Positions 34,170 through 45,800 of a stretch of DNA of 64,000 bases are shown piece by piece. The position numbers and the translations under genes are program-made. The DNA is from Adiantum capillus-veneris (Eukaryota; Streptophyta; Polypodiopsida; Polypodiales; Pteridaceae), in contig CM043966.1 of the NCBI GenBank assembly GCA_014529385.2, positions 101,785,587-101,849,586 of the forward strand, in the 5' to 3' direction. How positions within the stretch are numbered: position 1 is the stretch's first letter; every line of letters begins with the position of its first letter. Under the pieces are notes generated by a model, which had not been told where the DNA came from, made no database searches, and saw only the letters and a list, made by a program, of their open reading frames with translations.

Positions 34170-35680
34170 TTTATGCTTAAGTCCATGAATGCATCAATGA
34201 GGTCTAGGTTAGCCATTCATGGGATAGGAGACTTGAGATCATCCCAAAATTCTTTGAAGAACTTAGTAGTTAATCCATCCCAACTAGGGGAACTTTCTTT
34301 TTCCAAGGTCTGTAACGTGATAGAGCATTCATCTTCAGTGAAGGTCTTCTCTAGGAGGTTGGCTTTAGAAGGGGTTATCATACTTTTGACGCTTCCAAGA
34401 ATAATATCTCTAGCATCGTTCATTTCACTAGAGTAGACATTGGTCTGGCTTATGATATTTCTTAGGTGGTTAAGCATAAGATGAGCATTTCATTAGGATC
34501 CTTAGTCTCCCTTCCATCCGCATCTCTAAGTGACTACACGAGGCCTAGATTTCTTTTGACTTTAAGAGCCCTGAAGAAATGTGCATAGTTGGCATCCTCT
34601 AGCTGGAGAAAGGTTTATCTAGAAAGGATTCTTGACTTCCTCACCTCCTCAAGTTGAAGATCTAATAAGTCATCTTTTGTGCTCGGCTTTTTGATGTTTA
34701 TCCTTCTTGTTTTTTGGTGGTCAAGAGTTCAACTTCTTTAGCAAGCTGTTTAGGACACTCCTTCAGATATTTCTTCCTTCTAGGGCCGATATTTTTGATT
34801 GATTATTGCATATTCTTGGTGAAAATATCCCATGCCCTAAGGCTACTTGAATCCACATCTTTTTGAAGCTTGCTCAAAGCTTTGAGGGTTAGGCGTTTGA
34901 AGAGTGGGGCTTTAAAGTGGTGAGCCCCTGTAGAGAGTAACTTTTTAGATCCTTGGAGACATTGATATTCTCTTTTGGTTTTTTTCAATTTAATTCTTAA
35001 TGGTGGGTGATCCGACATGCAATGAGAAGTTAACATTCATTTCAAGCCATGAGGACAGCCAATCGCTTGATGAGAGCAATAACAGCGGTCCAATGGAGAT
35101 CTTGTGTCGGCATACTATAGGCTAGTGTACATGAACCTAGGCATGCTATTCCATGGACCTACCTCCCACATATCCACCAGTGCCCCTTTCTAACCTTTTA
35201 GATCCAGCTAGTATGTTTGATTCCCTAGTTTTTTCCTTTCTCTTCTCTACCATATTAAAGTCTCCCACTAGGAGCCATTCCCCTTCAATATTGATGCCTT
35301 TTAGTTGCTCCCAAATCTTGGCTCTTTCGTTTTTCAAACAAGGTCCATATATATTGATGATAGTAATATGTTGATCCCCCCATTTTAACTTCACTCCTAG
35401 AGCCCTCCCTGATGGATGATTGAACAACGATTTTGGTTCGAGATCTTCATCCACCACCAAAAGGACAACACTGAATCCATTAGCACTTTCTTTGTAGAAG
35501 ATCATTTTTGTCCCCACAGCTTGCCTTTACTTGCTAGCAGAATCCAAGTGATGCTCTTGGGATAACTTAGTAGTTAATACCCTTGCCTGTTTTGACTTCT
35601 TCCCAGAAAAGAGAGCTCTTTGTCTGGGTCTTGATCCCCTTCACATTCTATGAATGGATTACAAGATCTTACATTATTGA
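34170..35680 (-). pseudogene. LINE (plant L1-type) ORF2 N-terminal half: endonuclease and RT start
   Basis: Reading from 35680 on the minus strand, the EEP endonuclease is recognisable: IINIYGPCLKNERAKIWEQL, then WLLVGDFNMVEKR (catalytic Asp-Asn), and farther on CMSDHPPLRIKLKK (terminal SDH with the catalytic His). After a linker, SSPSWDGLTTKFFKEFWDDL (34217-34477) is the entry to the RT fingers. The frames are broken several times, and the sequence ends near 34170 before the RT palm. An endonuclease of the same family is at 42.5 kb. ORF2 normally makes the target nick and copies LINE RNA at it. Confidence 0.82.
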
Positions 35681-36004
35681 GAGAGGAGCAGAAACTCCTT
35701 CGGCTCCTCTTCTTCCATGGTCTCTTTCCTACTATCCTCCATCATAAGATCAATCAACTTCCCCTCGGTAACCTTGAGGTTTTTTCGGCTGGCATCCCAA
35801 AGCACCTCAATAATCTTTTCATAGAGGAAGGGGGTTTTGGAGATGCTTGGTGGGACTTCCTTCAGCAGCCCCATCGCCCATGCCTAGGATTTCAAACACT
35901 CTGTTGCATCTGAGAGTAAGCTCGCCTATCCTAGCACCAAATTTTAGGATGACCCATTGAGGGGCCAACAGCTTGCTATGCACCTCGAGCTCTTTTCACC
36001 GGCC
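35681..36004 (-). pseudogene. Probable LINE ORF1 C-terminal remnant
   Basis: The minus strand gives an open piece with KTPFLYEKIIEVLWDASRKN and an acidic end (KETMEEEEPKEFLLLSQ), directly upstream of the endonuclease. Position and charge suit the end of ORF1, but no diagnostic domain is visible. At 35945-36000 the sequence becomes similar to 39100-39140. Confidence 0.35.
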
Positions 36005-36047
36005 ACCTTGTGAGTATATTTAGGAGCTATGCATTGTATCCTGAGAG

Positions 36048-36098
<51 letters not shown>

Positions 36099-36237
36099 TA
36101 GTAGACTTTAAAGATCCACTTGGCCAAGACTTGAAGCTAGAGAGAGAGGAAAGGAGGGGGGGAGAGGTTTTAAGAGTTAACCTTAAAGACCTTCAGTAAA
36201 TCTGACCTCTCATTGCTTCCATGCATCACGTAATGTA

Positions 36238-36293
<56 letters not shown>

Positions 36294-36466
36294 TTTATGT
36301 CATAGGAACACATCAAGGGACCTCAAAGGTCTATCTCACAAGTCTTGAACTTAAGACCTAGTATTTCAAAGGGAGCAGTGATAACCAATCTGCTACACTC
36401 AAAGGTTATTATAGTTTCCTTTTCTTATTCATTAAGAGAGATCCACAAGTATTGAACTCAAAACTT

Positions 36467-36536
<70 letters not shown>

Positions 36537-37805
36537 AGAAGAAGAGAATTTTTATTGTTATAACACCAATCTAAACAGATATCAAAGATCTACTTGAAAA
36601 GTCTTGATCTCATGATCTAATAAGAAAGAGAGAGGGAATTTTCATCTTCTTGGATTGATTTTACAGGAACTAAAGTACACGCTCCTCACTTGTGGATGCA
36701 CACCTATAGATATGTGCGAGGCACACACTAGTTCTAGTTATTTGAAAATGTCAATCAATGCCCTTTGAAAACAAGGTGAGGAGGCATGAAGGCCTCCTAC
36801 TTTAAGAGGGGAATGAAATTTATGGAGAGTAAGTTTAAATGAGGGACTATAATCACATGGAATTTTTGTTGACTTTTAATATAAAATTATAGTATCCATT
36901 ATACATACATACTAAAAATGGTTAAGAAAGGCCTCACTTAAACAATAAAGTAAAAGGTGCACACAAAATATTATCATTTGAAAATAAAATAAAATCTAAA
37001 AATAAACTAATAATGTATATTATATTATCGATTATACATACATTATATTATCCAGTATGCAATCATTATACATACATAATCCACGAATGATTTTTATATT
37101 AACAATGGCCCCACTTTAATAATAAAGTAAAAGATGCACATTACACATTATCATTTTTTAAAAATAAAGTAAAAAAACATATTAAAAACCTAAAACAAAA
37201 ATATATTTCAACATTTTCATAAAAATGATAGATTTACTAAACCTAAAAAACTAATAAGACAATTTAATGAAATAAATCTGCGTGAAATTATTATATAAAA
37301 AGGCTCTTTACAAATCAAACTATTTAAAAGACATTACTAAAGAGCATTTGAAAGGTACAATATTTCTTTAGCTTGAAGACTTTTAAGCTCTTTTGAGGAC
37401 GCGTGTATGACAAAATAGAATTGAACGACCTTCATCTAAGGCCTTTTGCAAGCCCAAAAAGGGTATCTTTCAGTTTTGTGAACCTTAGCATCTTAGTTGT
37501 CCAATACTTGTGTGGGTGTTCTAAGAAAAGGATAAGGAACCAATTTCTATTTGGTGAAATATGAGGTCGATAGAGATTGAAGTTGAAAAGATACAAGATT
37601 GCAAAAAGAGACTTTGAAATGAAAATGTATCAATTCCATTTCTTTGGTGTAACAAAGACAAAAAAGAGAGAAGAAAGCACACGACGATAAGGATGTTTGT
37701 GTGCACATATACAACTATCTTCTCCTATCTCTCTCTAACTAGAGAAAATAAAATCCGATCACACCCATTTCTTCAACACCTCTCTCTCTCTCATGCACAT
37801 GCACA

Positions 37806-37855
<50 letters not shown>

Positions 37856-37930
37856 TACACTCCTTGGTATATAGCTAAAATATTATCTTTCCTTACTTTT
37901 GCTCATTTATTGAAGGTTGGCCATCTTAAA
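36005..37930 (+). repeat. Long non-coding repeat, unit B
   Basis: Collinear with unit A (10121 to about 13930) but shorter. The 13186-13482 LINE insertion and part of the AT-rich middle are absent. It keeps the (GA)n blocks, a (GT)n(GA)n run at 36471-36530 and the final (CT)n(CA)n at 37807-37858. No gene. Confidence 0.75.
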
Positions 37931-37969
37931 ATGATTCAACATCTTTCTATCTACATAGCTCTTTTTTTA

Positions 37970-40040
37970 AAGCTAGAAAAACTCACAATGGTGAGTGGAT
38001 TATATGAATACATCCAAAAAATATAAGATGCCTGCCATGCTCGTGACGAGCCATGAAAACATCAATGGATCATAGATACATAGGTTGAAGGGCGGACACC
38101 CACAACAATGGATGAGCCCACACTTTCATCTATGCAAGTCCGTCATTACAGCGCCCAGGGTCTTGTTCCACTCCTTGGAGTTCCTTTGTTTTCCAATGGC
38201 AATGATCGTTACGCTGCTTTCTTGGACTATCTCAATGAACTTAGCTACTTTTATGGAGTTCTCAAAGATTTAACAGCTCCTTGTCTTCCAAATGTGTTTG
38301 AAGTAGCAATACCTCACAATTTGTGTAGTGATGAGCAGTGCATGGTTCTTCAACGCATTCCCTCCCAAGAAGAGATCATTCTTGAAGAATCTTATTGTCC
38401 GCGTCTTTTAGACTCATTTGAATGTCTTCCCTATAAGATCACAAATCATTGGGTACTTCTTGAACGGGTGAGAGAGATCTTTGTGCACGCCGTTCTGCAT
38501 TGTGAGCATCTATTTGGATGAATTTCGCTTGCAAGAAACTTCCATAAGAAAATCTTCATCCCATGCCGCCATTGAGAGCTCCATATGCCATTTTTATGAT
38601 TGTATCCCATCTTGACCTTGGCCAACATTTTCCCCATTGCTTGTTCAGTAGGGAGAACCAATCCTATGATGCCATAAGGGCGAGGTACACATCCTTATCT
38701 TGAGGATTTAGTAAATGTCTGTTCACAGGTAACTACCAAGATTTCCACTCAAACTTCAATTCGGAGTTTGACAAATACAACTTGTTAAGCCGTTCTAGGG
38801 CTCTGCTGATCAGCAATCTTTCTGTCACACTAAGGTTAAATTGGAAAGCTGGTTGATATGTTCTTTTCCAACAGCCTCTGATGTAGTCCCACAGTTGGCC
38901 TATATCCCTAATACATTTGCTATTCACCTTTCTAGCAACTTCCCTCCAAAAAGGGGTTAAAAGGACAACTCCAGGCTTGGAGATCCAAGGAGACCATTGA
39001 GATATAGAGTTGTGGAAGTAGCTTGGCAACTCTCACCATTCCAAAGACTCCATTTCTTTGTTGCATTTTTTACTAATCTCGTGTGTCGTACCCCCAAGTT
39101 TCAAGACGGCCCATTGAGGGGCCATTAGCTTATTATGTATCTTGAGCTGCCTACGAGTATATTGTCAAGATGTTCATCATATCCTTAGCCGTAGTTGCTC
39201 AATCTAGGCCTTGCTTAGCAAGAGATACTACAAACTTGGCACATTAAAACTCCACCTGAGTTCTATTCAGATCTCGAGCCTACCTTGCTCCATAGGTATC
39301 GCAACGATCTCCTATTTATCCCAATGCCAGGGCATCTTTAGTGTTGTTGTTCCATAGAAATATGTTTAGTAGTTCCAAGAACTCTTTCTAGTTTCATTTA
39401 GCTAGCCTAAGCAGTGAATCATTGAAGGCTATATAGGGAGCATAAAAGAATTGATAACCTTCTCGATGCTTGGAAAGGGGAGAAGCACATACTCCCACCT
39501 TCACATCTTAATCTTTACTTTCTCCATAACCCATAACAATCTCTACTTGTGAGTAACATCCACTCCCAAAGGGGCTTCCAGGTGCCAGAATATCTTCCCT
39601 TTTGACACTATCTCCATGGTCTACATAAAGGGATAAAATAAGTCGTTCTCAAAGAGAGAGATCAATCTTGATTTTTCAATATTACGTCTCCACCTTGAGG
39701 CTAAGGCAAACATTTGCAAAATCTCGAGCTATGCCAACACTTGTACATTGTTAGGCAGTGCCAATCCTTGAATCTCACCTTTTGTAGCAATCTCTTCAAG
39801 TAATGTAATGAGAGGGTGGGATCCAATGGCGAACATTATAGGGGCAAGTGTGCATCCCTATTTTATTGATCTTTTGACCTCAAAAGTACCCACAATTCTC
39901 TTTTTCACCAAGAACAAAGTTTTTCAATCCTTATTTCATTTTTCTTATGCACATGCCATTGTTTACAAGACTATTCAAGGAGTATGTCTAGGAAAAGTGT
40001 GCCTTAGCTTAGCCTTGAGCCGGTTGAAGAGAGAAGGATA
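37970..40040 (-). pseudogene. LINE ORF2 C-terminal half (RT palm to zinc-RVT) with 3' hairpin
   Basis: From 40040 leftward the minus strand encodes GCTLAPIMFAIGSHPLITLL and KGEIQGLALPNNVQVLA, the RT segment just before the FADD catalytic box. After several frame breaks come KPGVVLLTPFWREVARKVNS, LLISRALERLNKLYL (39029-38733) and the start of the zinc-RVT region, with WSSQWRHGMKIFLWKFLASE (38661-38446). The 3' end carries the hairpin CCACTCACCATTGTGAGTTT (about 37978-37997 on the plus strand). It is a 5'-truncated LINE copy. The same fragment recurs at 14845-16108. Confidence 0.78.
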
Positions 40041-40439
40041 AGGACAAAATATGCTTCAAAAGTTAAGAAAATAGAGCTAAATTGTAAAAAATACGGATAT
40101 TTTACAAAATTTCCTTTTGTTGAATCCGTACTAAAGACAATTTTGTATGTTTGTGAAATTGATTTTTTCCGAACACGAGTAGGGTGTTTAGAACCAGCTA
40201 GCATGATTTTTTTCCTCCATGACAGAAAATTAGTAAAGTGACTATGGAATTCTACCTATCTAAAAATATCAAGCAATTCCCTTTGCAAAAATGATACCTT
40301 TCAATTTGTAAACCCTAGCTGCATGTTGGTTGCCCGGTACATTTGTGGGTGTTTCCCTCGGCGTGCCTTTTGCAGGCTAAGAAAAGATTAAGGAACCAAT
40401 TTATAACTATTGAAATATGAAGTCAGTGGAGATTGAAGT
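40041..40439. other. Unassigned sequence
   Basis: There are short similarities to unit A (AAGAAAAGATTAAGGAACCAATTT at 40378 and again at 37526 and 13624). No gene. Confidence 0.4.
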
Positions 40440-41200
40440 TAAAAAGATATGAGTAATACTCCGTCCACCTCCGACAGAGTGGCCACATTTGGTAACATAT
40501 AAGAAGAGAGTTTATCGAAAAGCAAGTAGAATCCATATTAAACAAGGTGAGGAGGCACAAAGGCCTGCTAAGTTAAGGGTGGCATGAGATTTTTGAAGAT
40601 TATGCTTAAATGAGTGCTACAATATTCACATGCAGTTTTTGTCATTTTTTTAATATTAAATTATATTATCCATTATACATAAGGTGACATGTGCACATTG
40701 CATATTATTGTTTGGAAAAATAAATAAATAATACATTATATTATTCATTACATCCATTAATCATGAATGATTTATATATTAGAAAAGGCTCCAGTTAAAT
40801 AATGAGGTGAAAGATGCATATTGCACAATATCATTTGAAAATAAAATAGAATGAAAAGAAAATAAGATAGTAGTAAAATAAAAAGTCACATTGAAAAATT
40901 GAATCAAAAGAATATAATAATGCCTTCATGAAAAAAGATAGATTTAATAAGCATGGAGAATAATAAAATATTTTAATAAATAAATCTTTTGTGAAGTTCT
41001 TAAATAAAAGACTCTATATAAATCAAAATATTTAAAAAAGCTTTTATTGAATTAATACTTTACATCATGGATCAAACTTCTATGAATACAATCTTTACTT
41101 CTTTTTTCTCTAAATCCTACATGCTAAAGAAAATGAATGCACCATCAGAAAATAGCACTTGAAAGGACATGAATTCTTTCTTCTAAGACTTTTAAGGCTT
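40440..41200 (+). repeat. Long non-coding repeat, unit C, first part
   Basis: AT-rich sequence matching unit A (11.69-12.4 kb and 12.95-13.14 kb) and unit B. It stops near 41200, where LINE sequence begins, and the unit resumes near 44800. Confidence 0.6.
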
Positions 41201-41479
41201 TTTTTAAGGACACCAATGGGCTATCTAAAGAATGGCTTACATATCAAGTCTTTAGTGCACTTACGAGATCTCTTCCACAGCAGGTGGAGATTTCGAAGGA
41301 TATCACTCTAGTGATTCCTTCGACACTTATTAAGAAACAACTTGCCATCCAAGCTAAGATCATGATAGTTTTGGCTTCAGTGGGAGAGTCCCAAATAGAT
41401 ACAAACTAACTCAATAGATCTGGAGTCCACAACTTCAAGGGCATGGCGGTGAAGTAGAAAGTACCACGACCTCGCCAAG

Positions 41480-41917
41480 GGATTCTCCTCGGTAGGATTC
41501 AAGGAAGACTCTGACATCTTGATGATTCTTGATAAAGGTCCCCTCATTTTCAATAGAACAACAGTCTATGTGGTACCATGGGAGCCACTATCTGACTTGA
41601 CAGAGTCTCTTCAGGGGATTCATTCTGTCTAGGTTGAATTTGTTGGCTTGATTGGTTGCTTTTGGGACAACATCAGGTTGCTTACTAGTCAGTTGGGAAC
41701 CCCGCTCTTTGTTCCTAGCAAGAGGGGTCTAGGAAGGACCTCCAATTGGGTGTTTATAGGTTGGAATGTGTCTAGTTCTCCACTAAAGAGCATGGTGATC
41801 AATGTGGAAGATGGACTCATAACAATCCCTCTCAATTGTGGGACCTACTTTTGGGCTTGCTTCGAATGTAACAAATCCGGGCACTTTGCCAAGGACTATC
41901 CCATAAGGCTAAAGTAA
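41480..41917 (+). pseudogene. LINE ORF1 (DUF4283-like plus zinc knuckle)
   Basis: The plus strand encodes SDILMILDKGPLIFNRTTVY and VVPWEPLSDL, then a stop, then VEFVGLIGCFWDNIRLLTSQ with LGTPLFVP. This order matches the DUF4283 domain of plant L1 ORF1 proteins. It ends in a zinc knuckle, CFECNKSGHFAKDYP, whose fourth ligand should be Cys but is Tyr. ORF1 coats LINE RNA. A Lys/Glu-rich low-complexity tail follows (41940-42110), with stops. The endonuclease of the same LINE starts at about 42480. Confidence 0.7.
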
Positions 41918-42479
41918 GTACCAATCCTAAAGTGCAAGTGTCCAATTTAGGGGACGGAAATAAAGTTCTTGTGAGGAAAGAAGTTGTGGAAGAGAGTGAG
42001 AAAGAAACAAAGAAAAATGAAGAGACAAAAGCAAGGGAGAAAAAGAGGCCATGATTTACAAGTGATAGAGAAGATACAAAAATGAAGGAGAAGTGGGTGG
42101 AGAAGTAGAGTATCCCACCAAAAATTCTTGAGGGTCCAAGAAATGAAAATATACTTGTCTTCCCTTCTATTGCACCTAAACTTCTAGCAATTACAACTAC
42201 GTTGTCCGTGCAAGTTCCAGGCCTGAAGAGTGTTAAGAGGGTGAAGGTAGTGGCAAGAGAATCCATAACACTAGAAGCTATTGGTGCCTTGAAAGGGAAA
42301 GTCACCTCTTCATCCCCCACCCCACTAAAAGGAGGGACCTTTGCCATCCCTCTATGCAACCCCTTTGAAGTGCTACTAGAAAAAGAGCCCCTAGACTATC
42401 AAGAGCCAACGGACTCTCCTAGGTCGGGAACTATGGTGAATGGAAAATATTGGATGTTGAAGAGGTTGTACCCCTTTTC

Positions 42480-43745
42480 CAATAATTGATAGTCTTGCTA
42501 TCTATTCTTGGAACATGAAGGGATTGAAGAAGCAAAAGAAGAGTGCCCTCCTCTGGGATGAAGTTAAAACGAGAGTTAAGAAGGAGAAAGCAGTCAATTG
42601 TTGGGCCATCGAGGAGCACCACCTAGATGCTTGTAGCAGGAGAAAGAAGACTTTAGGAAAAAATATCATATTCTATGAAGAAGGATGTGACACATTCAAT
42701 GATTTTCTACTTACTATACAGATAGAAAATTGAAGCCAAAGATGGTTCTCAACCACCCTTCTGCCAGAGTAGTTGGAGTTAGAATCAGGTGGGAAGATTA
42801 GCCCCTCACCACAATGAATGTGTATGGCCCGTGCGAAGAAAAGGATAGAGTGAAAATGTGGATGCATCTCAGCGATACTCCTATAGAGGGGGAGTGGCTG
42901 ATGGTTAGGGATTTCAATATGGTACACTAAAAAATATAAATGGTTGAGCTTGCGTGATAATTGGTCTATGGTTGATTTATGGGAGGTGGGCCCCTAGAAG
43001 AGCATGCCTGGATTCACCTACACAAGTCTCCACTATGCCTGCACTGCCTCTAGGCTTGACAAATGTTATTTCTCTCACCATGTTGGTTGGATCCTTTTGA
43101 TGCTAGAGATGAAGGTGATCTCAACAAAACGTTTATCAAATCACATTCCCATACACATTCAACTCAAAAAAGCTAAAGGGGAGGGACACACCTCAAAAGG
43201 GGTGAAAAAGCTTCTTATAATATGGACACACCTGTTCAAAAACTGTATGTTCACCAAGAAAGCATTGGGTAAGATCAAGAAATATGTGGATCTCAATAAA
43301 CCTAATTCTTCGGATCTATTCACTTGAAGCATTCAAAAAGAGATTAAAAACTCAGGCCCTCAAAAATAAAAAAGCTAGTGAGACGCACCTCAAGCATCTC
43401 ACAGAGGAGGTGGCTCAGCTAACCTTAAAAAAGGTTGCTAGGCTTGCTAAGTCTAACCTAGCTAATGAACAGCTTGAGGAAATCAAGAAGGTGAGATTGC
43501 TCTCTAGGGAGACCTTCCTACAACCAAAAGCCTCTAATCAAGCACATTCTTTTAGGGCTTTGAAAGTCAAGAAGAGCTGGGGCCACGTCCGCTTGCTAAC
43601 ATGGTCTAGCCTAAGTTTAGGTGGCATCTCAAGGGAACTGGTGAGGAAGTTTAAAAGAGCAGTTGGCGTATTGGAGTGGGGGAAGAAACTAGGCACTTCA
43701 AGAACTTCATCTTGCACTAGTCCCCCTAGCTCGCTAAAGTTCTAG
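42480..43745 (+). pseudogene. LINE ORF2 endonuclease and linker
   Basis: It begins SWNMKGLKKQKKSALLWDEV (the EEP N-terminal Asn is present), with CWAIEEHHLDA, where the catalytic Glu of the QE motif is conserved as EE. Next come MNVYGPCEEKDRVKMW and EGEWLMVRDFNMV, in which the usual GDFN has become RDFN. GFTYTSLHYACTASRLDKCY and LSNHIPIHI follow, with Asn for the Asp of SDH, so two catalytic-site positions are changed. A long helical linker follows (43284-43745). The RT that should come next is deleted, and the zinc-RVT region appears 0.4 kb later. Confidence 0.8.
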
Positions 43746-44028
43746 GACCACTACAAAGCACCTATAGGATAGAAACTTCCAAGAAAGTGAAAAATAAGGG
43801 TCTAAATTGACTTGCTCACTTCTAGGACAGTGATAGTGAGAGTTGAAAAACCATTGACTTGTTGAATACCCCGTATCAACTAAATGGCTATGATATTGTT
43901 GGTCCATAAAAGAGTTGGACAAGGTTGTAATGCCAATCTGTGAATCCGGGTTTGTGGAATTCACGGAGATGGCCCAAAAGTAGTCATTTCTTGAAACCCC
44001 ATTCTAAAGGCATCTATCATGCATTAGT

Positions 44029-44780
44029 TCATGATAATAATTGGTCTAGCCCCCTCAACAAAATATGGAAGAGACAATGGCCAGAAGAACGGTGGGAGGA
44101 AGTCATGGAGAACATTTGAAAGCCAAAGTGGCCGCAGTTTATGAACAAATTCTTGTGGAGGGTGATGTGGGGTCCTCTAGGCGTAAAGATCCAGGAAAAA
44201 GGAATTGGGTTTGATCTTTGCTTGGGGTGCAGGATAGCTAGTGAAGATCTAGTCCACCTTTTCATAGAATGTCAGGAGGTCACAAGCCTGGTAGGGAAAT
44301 TTGCAAGTGGATCCAAAGGATATGGCAAATCAAGTTCTTCAAGATTGACTTGTTCCTTGGTGGCAAAAAAGATTGGAAGCCTTGCTCTCCTTATCTGCAC
44401 TCAAACTGTCAGGTACTTCTTTCACCATATATGACAAGGGAGGAACCGTGGTGTGTTTGAGGGACACCTTGATGTAGCAAGCTTCTCAGAGATTATACAA
44501 GAACTCAGAGTGATGACCTATATACTCGAAAGCAAGCAAGACTCGAGAGACTAGTCTAGGGCTACCCATTCCATGTTGTCAATTTACGAGAAGTAAAATC
44601 CAAGAACTAAATTTCACCTAATTTGCTAAACCGATTATGATTAACCTTAGTGAGAGGTGGTAGACATCCATTGTGTAATCTTCAGCACCTTAAGGCTTAG
44701 TCTAAGCTTGGGACGGTTTTGTAAATTTTATGTTGTGCTTAATACAATTCACTCACAAATTGTGAGTTTTGCAAAAAAAA
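44029..44780 (+). pseudogene. LINE ORF2 zinc-RVT C-terminus and 3' end
   Basis: The frame gives KFLWRVMWGPLGVKIQEKGI and then CLGCRIASEDLVHLFIECQE, the Cys-rich zinc-RVT motif at the end of plant L1 ORF2. After about 300 bases of 3' UTR, the element ends with TAATACAATTCACTCACAAA, then TTGTGAGTTTTGC and an A-run at 44740-44781. It belongs with the endonuclease at 42.5 kb on the same strand. Together they form one LINE that has lost its RT by internal deletion. Confidence 0.8.
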
Positions 44781-44781
44781 C

Positions 44782-45270
44782 AAAAGGGGGACATAGACAA
44801 GGGACAAAAAAAGGACACATGCCAAATACTTAAGGCCTTTAGCAAACCAAAAATATTTAATCAATGCTTCACATCTTGTATCCAATTCCTATGGATACTT
44901 TTCAATTTCTTGTTCTCTAAATCTTTTTTAGCATGCGAAACAAATGGATACAATTTTGGGAAATAGCATTAAAAAAGACATTATTTGTTTCTCTTAAATA
45001 CTTTTAACCTTTCCTAAGGGGACATATGTCAAACAATAAGAATTGAAAGACTTTCACCCATATGGATGCTAAGGCCTTCAGCAAGCAAAAAAAATCAAAA
45101 CAAAATCATCTCTCCCAAGAAGCAAAACCTTCATTCACCATTGGACTTAAATTGCACAAAAAGTTCTTTTATTTTCCCCAAGACAATGAACTCCTTCTAC
45201 CATTTTAATTATAGTCTTTGTATGAAAGGCTACCAAAAACAAATAGCAAAGAGGCAAGAAAAAACTTAGA

Positions 45271-45309
<39 letters not shown>

Positions 45310-45405
45310 CGTGCACACACATACAGACACACACACACACACAGATTGACATGCATACAGGCTATAGTAGCAAATGGTTCTCTCCCTCACTCAGTCACAC
45401 ATAGA

Positions 45406-45441
<36 letters not shown>

Positions 45442-45800
45442 CGCGCGCGCGTGCGTGCGCGCGTGCGCACACACACACAAACATAGACAAAACACAGTGC
45501 ATGCATGCAACTGCTAAGCTTCAAGCCACCCTTCAAATGGTTGTCAAAAACAAAAGTAGTCACCCTTCAAATTTTAGGGTTGTAATGAAACTCCATGGTC
45601 TTTTTAAGAATTAAAAATATTAAAAATATAAATAGAGTACTAATTTTTTGACTTACATTGCCCGAACCAGGGCTACAAAATACGTTTTCCCTAACCAGTG
45701 AAAATAAGAGCAAAGTTGAAACTCTCTCGTTTTTTGGGTCAAAACTTAAGCTTTTGTCGGAAATTACACAAAAACTTTTGTAAATTTTTTGGTTTTTTTA
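44782..45800 (+). repeat. Long non-coding repeat, unit C, second part
   Basis: It matches unit A at about 12.93-14.35 kb, including the uninterrupted site AAGAATTGAAAGACTTTCACCC near 45043, (CT)n(CA)n at 45271-45345, and the segment around TTTTGTCGGAAATTACAC (45755) versus 14329. A (CT)n-CG-alternating-(CA)n tract at 45410-45480 contains GCGCGCGCGTGCGTGCGCGC, a purine-pyrimidine alternation. Confidence 0.6.

Noticed and set aside
45440-45470. GC-alternating tract as a regulatory CpG island
   Set aside because: It is a 25-30-base GCGCGCGTGCG variant inside a (CT)n(CA)n microsatellite and is not an extended GC-rich region.
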